Below are positions 36,177 through 44,382 of a stretch of 64,000 bases of DNA, piece by piece. The position numbers were made by a program, and so were the translations under genes. Where the stretch lies: the NCBI RefSeq assembly GCF_017305435.1, contig NZ_JAFKIP010000003.1, positions 496,001-560,000 of the forward strand. Reading direction: 5' to 3'. The notes beneath the pieces are model-generated. The model was not told where the DNA came from and ran no database searches. It saw only the letters and a list, made by a program, of their open reading frames with translations. Every line of letters starts with the position of its first letter. Position 1 is the stretch's first letter. This DNA comes from Microbacterium sp. Lineage in GTDB: Bacteria > Actinomycetota > Actinomycetes > Actinomycetales > Microbacteriaceae.

Positions 36177-36734
36177 TCAGACGGCGACGACGTCGATCGA
36201 GCTGATCACGACGGGCTCGACCGGACGGTCGCCGGCACCCGTCCGCACCGCGGCGATCTCGTCGACGACTGCGCGCGAGGCGTCGTCGGCCACCTCGCCG
36301 AAGATCGTGTGCTTGCCCTGCAGCCACGGGGTCGGGTCGGTCGTGATGAAGAACTGCGATCCATTCGTGCCCTCGGCCTTGCCCGTGATGGCGTTGCGGC
36401 GCAGGCCCGCGTTCGCCATCGCGAGGATGTACGGCGCGTTGAAGTTCAGCTCGGGGTGGATCTCGTCGTCGAAGTTGTAGCCGGGGCCGCCGACGCCCTG
36501 ACCGAGGGGGTCGCCGCCCTGGATCATGAAGTTCGGGATGATGCGGTGGAAGATGACGTCGGTGTAGAGGGGGCCCTCGCCCGGCTTGCCGGTGGCGGGG
36601 TGCGTCCAGGCCTGCGATCCGTCGGCGAGACCGGTGAAGTTCTGCACCGTGCGCGGCGCGTGGTCGCCGAACAGGTTGACGACAATGTCGCCGTGGTTGG
36701 TGTGGAAGGTGGCTACGGCGGTGTGGATCGTCAT
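36177..36734 (-). CDS. ppiA: Peptidyl-prolyl cis-trans isomerase, cyclophilin type
   Basis: This 185-residue cytoplasmic protein catalyses proline isomerisation. It has the cyclophilin core FHRIIPNFMIQGGDPLGQGVGGPGY, NGSQFFIT and HTIFGEV. I chose ATG 36734 over ATG 36758 because a GAGAAT -10 (36742-36747) ends seven bases upstream, and homologues begin MTIHTAVATFHTN-like. It probably shares a transcript with the rhomboid gene, 18 bases downstream. Confidence 0.92.
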   Translation of the reverse strand: MTIHTAVATFHTNHGDIVVNLFGDHAPRTVQNFTGLADGSQAWTHPATGKPGEGPLYTDVIFHRIIPNFMIQGGDPLGQGVGGPGYNFDDEIHPELNFNAPYILAMANAGLRRNAITGKAEGTNGSQFFITTDPTPWLQGKHTIFGEVADDASRAVVDEIAAVRTGAGDRPVEPVVISSIDVVAV

Positions 36735-36823
36735 GCTGGGTATTCTCCCACCTGTCAACCCCTTCCGAGGTCGCGGGCGTCTGGCAAGATGGGGGGAAAC
36801 GACCCCGGATCAGGGAGGGCACC

Positions 36824-37393
36824 GTGAGCCTCAGCCGTAAGCGCAAGAAGGAACTCCGCAAGCTTCAGGACCAGGCGAGCACGCTGTGGGAGTCACAGCA
36901 GGTTCTGCTCGGTCAGGCGGGGGATGTCGCGCGTGAGGCGGGGCGTCAGCTCGGGAACTACAACCGCGAGCAGGTCGTGCCGACTGTGCAGCACACGTAC
37001 GAGAAGTACGCCGCACCGTACGTCGACCAGGGCGTCAAGACGTCGCGCAAGGTCTACAACGACAAGATCGTTCCTGCCGCCGGTGCCGTGATCGGCTCGG
37101 CGCTGAGCGTGTGGGATGCCGCGAACGAGAAGCGCTCCGACCTCGCCGCCGGTCGCGGGTTCGGGTCGGTCGATTTCGCCGCCCTGCAGAAGAAGGCGGA
37201 GAAGTACGGCAAGCAGGCATCCAAGCAGCTCGTCGTGGCACCGCCGAAGAAGGGTGTCAGCGCGGGCGGCGTCATCGCGATCCTGCTGGGCGTCGCTGCG
37301 GCGGCCGGCGTGATCTACGCGGCCTGGCAGACGCTGCGCGCCGACGACGAGCTGTGGGTCGCGGACGACCCGCTGCGCGCCCCCGACGCCTGA
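36824..37393 (+). CDS. Conserved hypothetical protein with C-terminal membrane helix
   Basis: This 189-residue protein is unrecognised by motif. Residues 1-120 are charged and helical (RKRKKELRKLQDQASTLWESQQ and VVPTVQHTYEKYAAPYVDQ), residues 121-142 are Lys-rich, and a single membrane helix lies near 148-168 (GGVIAILLGVAAAAGVIYAAW). The shape resembles membrane-tethered YtxH-like proteins. The GTG start has an AGGGAGG site upstream. A paired inverted repeat begins just after the stop. Confidence 0.7.
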   Translation: MSLSRKRKKELRKLQDQASTLWESQQVLLGQAGDVAREAGRQLGNYNREQVVPTVQHTYEKYAAPYVDQGVKTSRKVYNDKIVPAAGAVIGSALSVWDAANEKRSDLAAGRGFGSVDFAALQKKAEKYGKQASKQLVVAPPKKGVSAGGVIAILLGVAAAAGVIYAAWQTLRADDELWVADDPLRAPDA

Positions 37394-37416
37394 GTCGCCT
37401 TCGAAGCCGACCGGAT

Positions 37417-37533
37417 GATCTCGATACACCGGCACTGACGTGCCGGCACTCGATCACCGAACCGCAACATCCGCCGCAGGCGCCGTTCCCCTTCGGTGGT
37501 TGAGTAGCCGCCGCAGGCGGCGTATCGAAACCA
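37417..37533. repeat. Paired inverted palindromic repeat (left and right halves, long spacer)
   Basis: The left half (37417-37460: GATCTCGATACACC, stem, CACTCGATCACCG) and the right half (37494-37533: CGGTGGTTGAGTAG, stem, GTATCGAAACCA) are inverted relatives of each other. Their stems are GCCGGCA-type and GCCGCC/GGCGGC-type. This is the same family as the parS-linked units at 54813-56102. It fills the gap between two plus-strand genes and could act as an RNA hairpin. Confidence 0.75.
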
Positions 37534-37542
37534 TGGTGACAA

Positions 37543-38022
37543 ATGCCCGATCCTCTCGACCGCGTGCGCTCCGCGGCGGCCGCCCGCGGCCTCGACATCG
37601 AGCTGCGTGAGCGGCCCGCGGCATCCAGCCTCGCCGAGGCCGCGGCATTGTTGGGGCTCGAGCCGGCGGACATCGTGAAGACGCTCGTGGTCAAGCGCTC
37701 CGACGACAGCTACCTGTTCGCCCTGATCCCCGGCGATCTGGCGATCTCGTGGCCGAAGCTCCGGGCTCTCGTGGGCGTCAACAAGCTCCGCCTACCCGAA
37801 CCCGAGCTCGCCCTGCAGGCGACCGGTTACGAACGCGGCACGATCGTTCCGATCGGCAGCACCCACGACTGGCCGGTGTATGCCGACGCCTCGATCGCGG
37901 GCCGTCGCATCGCGATGGGCGCCGGCGCGCACGGCTACAGCCTGTTCGTCGACGCCGACGAGCTCATCGCCGCCTACGACGCGACGGTCGCCGACATCTC
38001 GCAGCCCGCCGCTCCCCGGTGA
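37543..38022 (+). CDS. YbaK/EbsC-family aminoacyl-tRNA deacylase
   Basis: This 159-residue single-domain protein has the YbaK fold: SSLAEAAALLGLEPADIVKTLVVK, the Lys in that segment and a GGG-like IAMGAGAHG loop. The family hydrolyses misacylated tRNA such as Cys-tRNA(Pro), acting in trans as a proofreading enzyme. The ATG begins nine bases after an inverted repeat. The exact tRNA substrate is not known. Confidence 0.85.
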   Translation: MPDPLDRVRSAAAARGLDIELRERPAASSLAEAAALLGLEPADIVKTLVVKRSDDSYLFALIPGDLAISWPKLRALVGVNKLRLPEPELALQATGYERGTIVPIGSTHDWPVYADASIAGRRIAMGAGAHGYSLFVDADELIAAYDATVADISQPAAPR

Positions 38023-38050
38023 TCCGTCCCGGCGCAGACCGGCGATCCCC

Positions 38051-38093
38051 CGGTGATCGAGTGCCGGCGCGGAGCGCCGGTGTATCGAGATCA
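38051..38093. repeat. Single palindromic repeat, left-half type, inverted
   Basis: CGGTGATCGAGTGCCGGCGC and its continuation to 38093 are the reverse complement of the left half seen at 37417. The stem is GCCGGCGC/GCGCCGG with a short loop. It lies between convergent ybaK and Nudix genes and may serve as a terminator hairpin. Confidence 0.7.
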
Positions 38094-38510
38094 GACGCCC
38101 GCCATCTCCCGCGCGAGGTCGACGAGCTGAACCCGGTGCAGCCTTTCGACAGCGTCGAGCGTGAACCACGCCGCCCGGTCGGTCGACCCGCCGACCTCGT
38201 CGCGCAGATCTCCTCCGACGACACGCGCACGGTAGACGATCCGGAGGGTGTGAAGCGGCCCGCTCGCGCCCGGCGCAAGGCGCTGCCGCGCCGGGATGAC
38301 GCGGGAATGGATGCCGAGGAGTTCCTCGACCGTGACCTCGAACCCCGTCTCTTCGCGCACTTCGCGCACGACGGCGTCGGCGGGGTCTTCTCCGGCCTCC
38401 AGTCCGCCGCCGGGGAGTGTCCATGCGGCGCGCGGCCCCTCGTGCCAATGCGCGAGCAGCATCCCGCGCTCGTCGACGATGACGGCATAGGCGGCTACCC
38501 GCAGATCCAT
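38091..38510 (-). CDS. Nudix hydrolase
   Basis: This 139-residue protein has a complete Nudix box (GGGLEAGEDPADAVVREV followed by REETGFEV) near residues 34-59, which binds Mg2+ and cleaves nucleoside diphosphate derivatives. The substrate (damaged dNTP, NADH or other) is not predictable. It ends at the inverted repeat 38051-38093 and lies 16 bases downstream of the MerR-HEAT gene, so it may be the last gene of that transcript. Confidence 0.88.
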   Translation of the reverse strand: MDLRVAAYAVIVDERGMLLAHWHEGPRAAWTLPGGGLEAGEDPADAVVREVREETGFEVTVEELLGIHSRVIPARQRLAPGASGPLHTLRIVYRARVVGGDLRDEVGGSTDRAAWFTLDAVERLHRVQLVDLAREMAGV

Positions 38511-38526
38511 TCCGCGATCCTAGCCG

Positions 38527-39552
38527 TCATCCGGACGCCGGCTGCGCGGAGTCGTCTTCGGTTCGAGTGTCGAGTATGAACCTGGCGGTGACCGCAGTCG
38601 CGCGGTCGTCGTCATCGAGCAGCATGTGCAGCGTGTCCTTCGTGGCGGCAATGGGGAGATCGGTCAGCGCTGCGACCAGGCGCCGACGGGCAACGGGTTC
38701 TGAGGCCGCCAGCTCCGCCGACAATGCGGTGATGACCTGATCGATGTGCCCGTCACGGATTGCGAGTTCCGTGAGCGCGTCGGCGGCTTCGACATCATCC
38801 CGCCCCGTGCTGATGAGGGCGACCAGCGCAGGGATTGCCCCACTCTTGCCGTGCTGAGCGCGGGTGATGATCGCACGTGCTCGGATGCGCGGATCCTCAT
38901 GATTCGCGGATTTCATGATCACCCGTTGCGCGGCACGGGTGTTGATCTTCACGAGTGCATCGAGGGCGTGGCGCCTCCGATCGCTCTCGTCGGACTGCAT
39001 CGCATGAGCGAGTGCGGAGACCGCGTCATCCCCGCCTCTTCGCGCGATAGCCCATTGCAGGGCTCCCGCCGCGTCTTCGGTGCTCTCACGCAGCATGGCC
39101 TCAACGAGTATGGGGATGTCTCTCCGGTCGGCTTCGGTGACCTCCAGCGCCAGTTGCTGGCGGCGCGAAGGACTCGCAGATTCCAAGCCTCGAACGAGTC
39201 CGATGGTTCGAAGGACGTCATGCCACGTCTTCGGATCGGTGGCTTGCACCTCCTCGAGGCGCTGCACCAGTTCCTGAGCCTGATCGATCTGCTCCCGTGT
39301 GCGGTTGATCACGTGGGAGACCACAACGGCAGGATCGAAATCGCGGTCATCGATCACGTCCGCGATCTGCGCGAGGCCCATCCCCAGCGACCGCAATCCC
39401 TCGACGTGGAACAGTCGCCGCAGATCGTTCTCGGAATACTCCCGGTACCCACCGGCTGTCCGGTCCGAGGGAGACACCAGGCCGATGCGGTCGTAGTGGC
39501 GCAGCATCCGGGCGCTGATGCCCGAACGCTGCGCCACCTCGCCGATCAGCAA
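38527..39552 (-). CDS. MerR-family regulator with C-terminal HEAT repeats
   Basis: This 341-residue protein has an N-terminal MerR winged helix-turn-helix (residues 1-70: LIGEVAQRSGISARMLRHYDRIGLVSP to LRSLGMGLAQI) and a dimerisation helix to about 115. About 200 residues of HEAT-like helical repeats follow (DAVSALAHAMQSDESDRRRHALDAL, EDPRIRARAIITRAQHG). The sensor part is thus a helical solenoid, not a small ligand pocket. The TTG start abuts the TAG of the HEAT gene upstream. The pair likely forms a switch in which the HEAT domains sense a partner or ligand. Confidence 0.85.
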   Translation of the reverse strand: MLIGEVAQRSGISARMLRHYDRIGLVSPSDRTAGGYREYSENDLRRLFHVEGLRSLGMGLAQIADVIDDRDFDPAVVVSHVINRTREQIDQAQELVQRLEEVQATDPKTWHDVLRTIGLVRGLESASPSRRQQLALEVTEADRRDIPILVEAMLRESTEDAAGALQWAIARRGGDDAVSALAHAMQSDESDRRRHALDALVKINTRAAQRVIMKSANHEDPRIRARAIITRAQHGKSGAIPALVALISTGRDDVEAADALTELAIRDGHIDQVITALSAELAASEPVARRRLVAALTDLPIAATKDTLHMLLDDDDRATAVTARFILDTRTEDDSAQPASG

Positions 39553-40227
39553 CTACTGCTCCCGCACTGCCGGCGCCCCACGAAGAGCCACAACCCGCTT
39601 CGCTTCTGCAATCGCCGCGTCAAACCCTTCATCGGGGTCCGCCATGATCGCCAACGTTGCCACGGCATGCGCGCTCACGTCGTCGTTCTCACCGCGAGCT
39701 GCGTCTTCGATCACCGATTCGACAGTCGCTCCGAGCACGGCGAACGCCCGACTCAGGCTCCGTTGCGTCTCTCGGTCTCCCCGCCCGAGCTCGCCGACCA
39801 GTTCCCGAGCCAGCAGGACCTCTCCACCCTGAGGGACGAACCCGGCAGCAGTGCGCCATGCGGCGCGAGCCACCTCAACGTCCTCGTCATGAAGGAGGTC
39901 CACGGTGATCGCGTTCCCGGTCGCGGGGTCACCGATCTTCGAAAGCGTGTGCAGCGCCTGACTGCGCGCTTGTGGGGAACTGGAGTGAAGCTCGGGCAGC
40001 ACGGCCTTCACCGTCATCGCAGGATCATGTCTCGTCAGCGCCCAGGTCAGCATGTCCCGGACGAAGAAGTCCGGTTCCACTTCGCAACGCTCCACGAGAA
40101 CCTCGATGTAGGACCCATCTGGTCGAGTGCCGGCTGCCAAAGCAGCCTGCAAGCGCGCAGATGCGCTGGTGTCCCTGAGCGCAGTCCTCAGCCGGTTTCC
40201 CGGTGTGTCCGTTGTGATCTCGACCAT
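39553..40227 (-). CDS. Stand-alone HEAT-repeat protein
   Basis: This 224-residue protein is made almost wholly of alpha-helical HEAT-like repeats (FVRDMLTWALTRHDPAMTVKAVLPEL, SSPQARSQALHTLSKIGDP, DEDVEVARAAWRTAAG). It has no signal peptide or catalytic motif. A GAGGAGG ribosome site precedes the ATG, and the promoter contains a TTGTCAC/GTGACAA palindrome. It is co-transcribed with the MerR-HEAT gene, whose C-terminal half has the same repeat style. Function is unknown; AlkD-type DNA glycosylases share the fold but no supporting residue is evident. Confidence 0.75.
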   Translation of the reverse strand: MVEITTDTPGNRLRTALRDTSASARLQAALAAGTRPDGSYIEVLVERCEVEPDFFVRDMLTWALTRHDPAMTVKAVLPELHSSSPQARSQALHTLSKIGDPATGNAITVDLLHDEDVEVARAAWRTAAGFVPQGGEVLLARELVGELGRGDRETQRSLSRAFAVLGATVESVIEDAARGENDDVSAHAVATLAIMADPDEGFDAAIAEAKRVVALRGAPAVREQ

Positions 40228-40256
40228 CTCGATACCTCCTCAACGTACTTCACACC

Positions 40257-40271
40257 TTGTCACCGTGACAA
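40257..40271. promoter_or_regulatory. MerR-type operator upstream of the HEAT/MerR operon
   Basis: TTGTCAC and GTGACAA are perfect 7-bp arms around one base. On the minus strand a TTGACA lies directly upstream. The palindrome then sits in the spacer before a weak -10, the position MerR regulators use to twist the promoter. Autoregulation is inferred. Confidence 0.6.
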
Positions 40272-40376
40272 TGTCAACCCCCGGGGTCTCATGGAAACAC
40301 GCGCAGCCGAGATTCGCCGAGCCTACGAAGACAAAGAAGTCGAACTCCGCCAGGAGTTCGACTTCGTCTGAAACTG

Positions 40377-40449
40377 TGGAGCCTGGGAGAATCGAACTCC
40401 CGACATCCTGCTTGCAAAGCAGGCGCTCTACCAACTGAGCTAAGGCCCC
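40377..40449 (-). tRNA. tRNA-Ala (anticodon TGC)
   Basis: This is a 73-base cloverleaf. GGGGCCT pairs with AGGCTCC with one G-T wobble, the discriminator is A, the anticodon loop reads TTTGCAA, and the T-loop GTTCGATTC is present. It lies 11 bases downstream of tRNA-Ile on the same strand, the usual gyrA-linked pair. Confidence 0.96.
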
Positions 40450-40460
40450 GGAGGGGGTGG

Positions 40461-40534
40461 TGGGGCTACCAGGACTTGAACCTGGGACCTCTTCATTATC
40501 AGTGAAGCGCTCTAACCGCCTGAGCTATAGCCCC
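40461..40534 (-). tRNA. tRNA-Ile (anticodon GAT)
   Basis: This is a 74-base cloverleaf. GGGGCTA pairs with TAGCCCC, the discriminator is A, the anticodon loop reads TGATAAT, and the T-loop GTTCAAGTC is present. It is transcribed with tRNA-Ala. Confidence 0.96.
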
Positions 40535-40623
40535 GTGAGGGATCGGCATCGACGCCGTCAACCTCCAAGACTTTACCCGATCCCACGCCGAACCTGAAAT
40601 CGTGGGCGTGGTTTACTCGACGC

Positions 40624-41340
40624 ATGAGCGGTCCGCATCCGGGGGAGGCCCACAGCGAAAGTCTCGGCCAGCGTCTGAACTGGCTGCGCGCGGGGGTGCT
40701 CGGCGCGAACGACGGCATCGTCTCGACCGCTGCACTCGTCGTCGGCGTCGCGGGAGCCACGACATCCAGCGCCGCCCTCCTCACGGCGGGGCTCGCCGGC
40801 CTCGTCGGCGGTGCGATCTCGATGGCGCTCGGCGAGTACGTCTCGGTGTCGAGCCAGCGCGATACCGAACGCGCGCTCATCCAGAAGGAGCGCCTGGAAC
40901 TCGAAACGATGCCTGACGAAGAGCTCGCCGAACTCGCCGACATCTATCGGCGCCGCGGACTGAGCGACGACACCGCCCGGCGCGTGGCTGAGGAGTTGAC
41001 CGCGCACGACGCGCTGTCGGCGCACCTGGATGCCGAGCTGAAGATCGACGCGGACGACCTCGTCAATCCGTGGCACGCCGCGATCTCCTCGGCGATCTCG
41101 TTCACTCTGGGCGCCCTGCTGCCGCTTCTCGCGATCCTGCTGCCTCCTCCGCAGCTGCGGGTCGGCGTCACCGTCGTCGCGGTGCTCGCAGCGCTCGCGC
41201 TGACGGGTTCCCTCGCCGCGCACCTCGGCGGTGCGCCGAAGCGGCGGGCCGTGACGCGGCTCGTCGTCGGAGGCGCACTCGCCCTCGCCGTCACGTGGCT
41301 GATCGGAACGCTGCTCGGGACGAGCGGCGTGGTCGGGTGA
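40624..41340 (+). CDS. VIT1/CCC1-family metal ion transporter
   Basis: This 238-residue protein has two N-terminal membrane helices (LRAGVLGANDGIVSTAALVVGVAGA and LTAGLAGLVGGAISMALGEYVSVSSQ). A charged cytoplasmic helical insert (about 80-140, rich in Glu) follows and then three C-terminal helices. These are the features of VIT/CCC1 Fe2+/Mn2+ transporters, where the Glu-rich insert binds metal. It is divergent from tRNA-Ile and convergent with the DUF3566 gene. The transported metal is inferred from the family. Confidence 0.9.
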   Translation: MSGPHPGEAHSESLGQRLNWLRAGVLGANDGIVSTAALVVGVAGATTSSAALLTAGLAGLVGGAISMALGEYVSVSSQRDTERALIQKERLELETMPDEELAELADIYRRRGLSDDTARRVAEELTAHDALSAHLDAELKIDADDLVNPWHAAISSAISFTLGALLPLLAILLPPPQLRVGVTVVAVLAALALTGSLAAHLGGAPKRRAVTRLVVGGALALAVTWLIGTLLGTSGVVG

Positions 41341-41346
41341 GGCGGA

Positions 41347-41748
41347 TCAGTTGGAGGTGAAGCCGACGAGCAGGCCGCCGGTCACCTTGACCATGAGGTT
41401 GTAGATGCCCGCGACGACGGCGCCGAGGACGGTGACGACGATGAGGTTCAGGATCGCGACGATCGCCGAGAACGCCATCACCTGCGAGAGGCCGATGTAG
41501 TCGCTCAACACGAAGTTGTCGTCGAACGCCTTGAACAGGTCATCGAGGCGCGTGATCATGCCCGTGGTCTGCAGCACCATGAAGACGAGGAACGCACCGA
41601 CGATCGTCACGATCGCCAGAGCGACCGCAGCGAGGAACGACAGCTTCACGGCCGACCAGAAGTCGACGTACACGAGGCGCAGGCGCACCTGCTTCGCGCT
41701 CGTCTTGCTCGATGACTTCTTGGCCAGCTTGTCGGCTACCGTGCTCAT
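41347..41748 (-). CDS. DUF3566 transmembrane protein
   Basis: This 133-residue protein has two membrane helices (about 33-58 and 90-120) after a Lys/Ser-rich N-terminus. The family occurs next to gyrA in most actinobacteria and its role is unknown. The ATG overlaps the gyrA stop by four bases. Only six bases separate it from the convergent VIT-family gene, so no terminator fits between them. Confidence 0.88.
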   Translation of the reverse strand: MSTVADKLAKKSSSKTSAKQVRLRLVYVDFWSAVKLSFLAAVALAIVTIVGAFLVFMVLQTTGMITRLDDLFKAFDDNFVLSDYIGLSQVMAFSAIVAILNLIVVTVLGAVVAGIYNLMVKVTGGLLVGFTSN

Positions 41749-44318
41749 GCGTCAGTGTCACTCTCTTCGGGGGTCGAGGGCGTGGTCTCGTCCGCGGGGC
41801 TCGCCGCTTCGTCGGCGTCACCCAGGGTACGCTCCGAGTTCCGGGCGATCGCGAGGATGCGGTCGTCGTCATCGGGGCGGGCGAAGACGACACCCATGGT
41901 GTCGCGCCCCTTGGCGGGGACCTCGGCCACGGCAGAGCGTACCACCTTGCCGCTGGCAAGAACCACCAAGACCTCGTCGTCCTCGGCGACCATCAGACCA
42001 CCCGCGAGATCGCCCCGATCCTCGCTGAGCTTGGCCACCTTGATGCCCAGTCCACCGCGTCCCTGCAGGCGATATTCGCTCACCTTGGTGCGCTTCGCGT
42101 AGCCGCCTTCCGTGACGACGAAGACGAACGCGTCGTCCGCGGCGACGGATGCCGAGAGCAGAGAATCGCCCTCGCGGAAGCTCATCCCCTTGACGCCCTC
42201 CGTCGCGCGACCCATCGGGCGCAGCGAATCGTCCGTCGCGGTGAACCGCAGTGACATACCGTGCCGAGAGATCAGGAGGATGTCGTCGGTGTCGTCGACG
42301 AGCAGCGCGCTGACGACCTCGTCGCCGCCGGTCTCCTCCTCCTGCCCGCGCAAGCGGATCGCGATGATCCCGCCCTGACGGTTCGTGTCGTACTCGCTGA
42401 GGAAGGTCTTCTTGATCTTGCCGTCGCGCGTCGCGAGCACGAGGTGGGTCGCGACCTTGTAGTCGCGGATGTCGAGGATCTGCGCGATCTCCTCACCCGG
42501 CTGCAGCGCGAGGAGGTTGGCGACGTGCTGACCCTTGGCATCCCGCCCCGCCTCGGGGAGCTCGTAGCCCTTCGCGCGGTAGACGCGCCCCTTCGAGGTG
42601 AAGAAGAGCAGCCAGTGGTGCGTCGTCGTCACGAAGAAATGCTCGACGACGTCGTCGGCGCGCAGCTGCGCACCCTTCACACCCTTGCCGCCGCGGTGCT
42701 GCGAGCGATAGTTGTCGCTGCGCGTGCGCTTGATGTATCCGTCGCGGGTGACCGTGACGACGACCTCCTCCTCGGGGATGAGGTCTTCCATCGACATGTC
42801 GCCGTCGAATCCGTGCAGGATGTGCGTGCGACGCTCGTCGCCGAACTTGTCGACGATGCCCGTGAGCTCTTCCGCGATGATCGTGCGCTGGCGCTCCTCG
42901 TCGGCGAGGATCGCCTGGTATTCCGCGATCTGCCGCTCGAGCTCGGCGAGCTTGTCGAGGATCTTCTGACGCTCGAGCGCGGCAAGGCGGCGCAGCTGCA
43001 TCGCGAGGATCGCGTCGGCCTGGATCTCGTCGACACCGAGCAGCTCCATGAGACCTGTGCGCGCCGCCTCGACGTCGGGCGAACGGCGGATGAGCGCGAT
43101 GACCTCGTCGAGCGCGTCGAGCGCGAGCGCGTAGCCGCGCTGGATGTGCGCGTCCTCCTCGGCCTTGCGCAGGCGGTACTGCGTGCGGCGGACGATGACC
43201 TCGACCTGGTGCTCGATCCAGTACGAGACGAACCCGTCGAGGGCGAGCGTGCGCGGCACGCCGTCGACGATCGCGAGCATGTTCGCGCCGAAGTTCTCCT
43301 GCAGCTGCGTGTGCTTGTACAGGTTGTTCAGGACGACCTTGGCGACGGCATCCCGCTTCAGGACGATCACGAGGCGCTGACCCGTGCGGTCGCTCGTCTC
43401 GTCGCGGATGTCGGCGATGCCCTGCAGCTTGCCGTCGCGGGCGAGGTCGCGGATCTTCGCCGCGACGTTGTCGGGGTTGACCTGGTACGGCAGCTCGGTG
43501 ACGACGAGGCACGTGCGACCGTGGATCTCCTCGACGTTCACGACGGCGCGCATCGTGATGGAGCCGCGGCCCGTGCGCTGCGCCTCGCGGATGCCCTTCG
43601 TCCCGAGGATCTGCGCCCCGGTGGGGAAGTCGGGGCCGTGGATGCGGCCCATCAGCGCCTCGAGGAGCTCGTCGCGCGTGGCATCCGGGTGTTCGAGCGC
43701 CCACAGCGCACCCTCGGCGACCTCGCGCAGGTTGTGCGGCGGGATGTTCGTCGCCATACCGACGGCGATGCCGACCGAGCCGTTGACGAGCAGGTTCGGG
43801 AAGCGCGCCGGCAGGACCGTGGGCTCCTCGGTCTTGCCGTCGTAGTTGGGCTCGAAGTCGACCGTGCCCTCTTCGATGTCGCGGACCATTTCCATGGCGA
43901 GGGGCGCCATCTTGGTCTCGGTGTAGCGGGATGCCGCGGCACCCATGTTGCCGGGGGTGCCGAAGTTGCCCTGACCCTCGGCCAGCGGGTAGCGCAGCGA
44001 CCAGGGCTGCACGAGCCGGACGAGCGCGTCGTAGATCGCCGAGTCGCCGTGCGGGTGGAACTGGCCCATGACGTCGCCGACGATGCGGGCGCACTTGTTG
44101 AAGCCCTTGTCGGGGCGGTACCCGCCGTCGTACATGCCGTAGATGACACGGCGGTGCACGGGCTTGAGACCATCGCGGACGTCCGGCAGCGCACGGCCGA
44201 CGATGACGCTCATCGCGTAGTCGAGGTAGCTGCGCTGCATCTCGACCTGCAGGTCGACCTGGTCGATGTTCCCGTGGTTGTAGTGCGCGGTCGGGTCGGG
44301 GCGTTCTTCGTCAGTCAT
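41745..44318 (-). CDS. gyrA: DNA gyrase subunit A
   Basis: This 857-residue subunit cuts and rejoins DNA during negative supercoiling. The catalytic tyrosine is Y132 in RYTETK. The quinolone-determining region [10 protein letters not shown] carries S93 and D97, the drug-sensitive residues. The C-terminal half has six beta-propeller blades with the GyrA-box-like QHRGGKG. It follows gyrB after 64 bases that contain one palindromic repeat. Confidence 0.97.
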   Translation of the reverse strand: MTDEERPDPTAHYNHGNIDQVDLQVEMQRSYLDYAMSVIVGRALPDVRDGLKPVHRRVIYGMYDGGYRPDKGFNKCARIVGDVMGQFHPHGDSAIYDALVRLVQPWSLRYPLAEGQGNFGTPGNMGAAASRYTETKMAPLAMEMVRDIEEGTVDFEPNYDGKTEEPTVLPARFPNLLVNGSVGIAVGMATNIPPHNLREVAEGALWALEHPDATRDELLEALMGRIHGPDFPTGAQILGTKGIREAQRTGRGSITMRAVVNVEEIHGRTCLVVTELPYQVNPDNVAAKIRDLARDGKLQGIADIRDETSDRTGQRLVIVLKRDAVAKVVLNNLYKHTQLQENFGANMLAIVDGVPRTLALDGFVSYWIEHQVEVIVRRTQYRLRKAEEDAHIQRGYALALDALDEVIALIRRSPDVEAARTGLMELLGVDEIQADAILAMQLRRLAALERQKILDKLAELERQIAEYQAILADEERQRTIIAEELTGIVDKFGDERRTHILHGFDGDMSMEDLIPEEEVVVTVTRDGYIKRTRSDNYRSQHRGGKGVKGAQLRADDVVEHFFVTTTHHWLLFFTSKGRVYRAKGYELPEAGRDAKGQHVANLLALQPGEEIAQILDIRDYKVATHLVLATRDGKIKKTFLSEYDTNRQGGIIAIRLRGQEEETGGDEVVSALLVDDTDDILLISRHGMSLRFTATDDSLRPMGRATEGVKGMSFREGDSLLSASVAADDAFVFVVTEGGYAKRTKVSEYRLQGRGGLGIKVAKLSEDRGDLAGGLMVAEDDEVLVVLASGKVVRSAVAEVPAKGRDTMGVVFARPDDDDRILAIARNSERTLGDADEAASPADETTPSTPEESDTDA

Positions 44319-44340
44319 GTGTGTGCTTTCGGTGATCGAT

Positions 44341-44380
44341 GGTTTCGATACGCCGGCCGTGCCGGCTGCTCAACCACCGG
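44341..44380. repeat. Single palindromic repeat between gyrB and gyrA
   Basis: GGTTTCGATACGCCGGC, a CGT loop and GCCGGCTGCTCAACCACCGG form the reverse complement of the right half of the parS-linked repeats. The stem is GCCGGC. It fills most of the 64-base gyrB-gyrA gap, where an RNA hairpin would affect messages running from gyrB into gyrA. Confidence 0.75.
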
Positions 44381-44382
44381 TA

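Noticed and set aside
43990-44060. Quinolone resistance substitution in gyrA
   Set aside because: Residues S93 and D97 are the usual sensitive ones.
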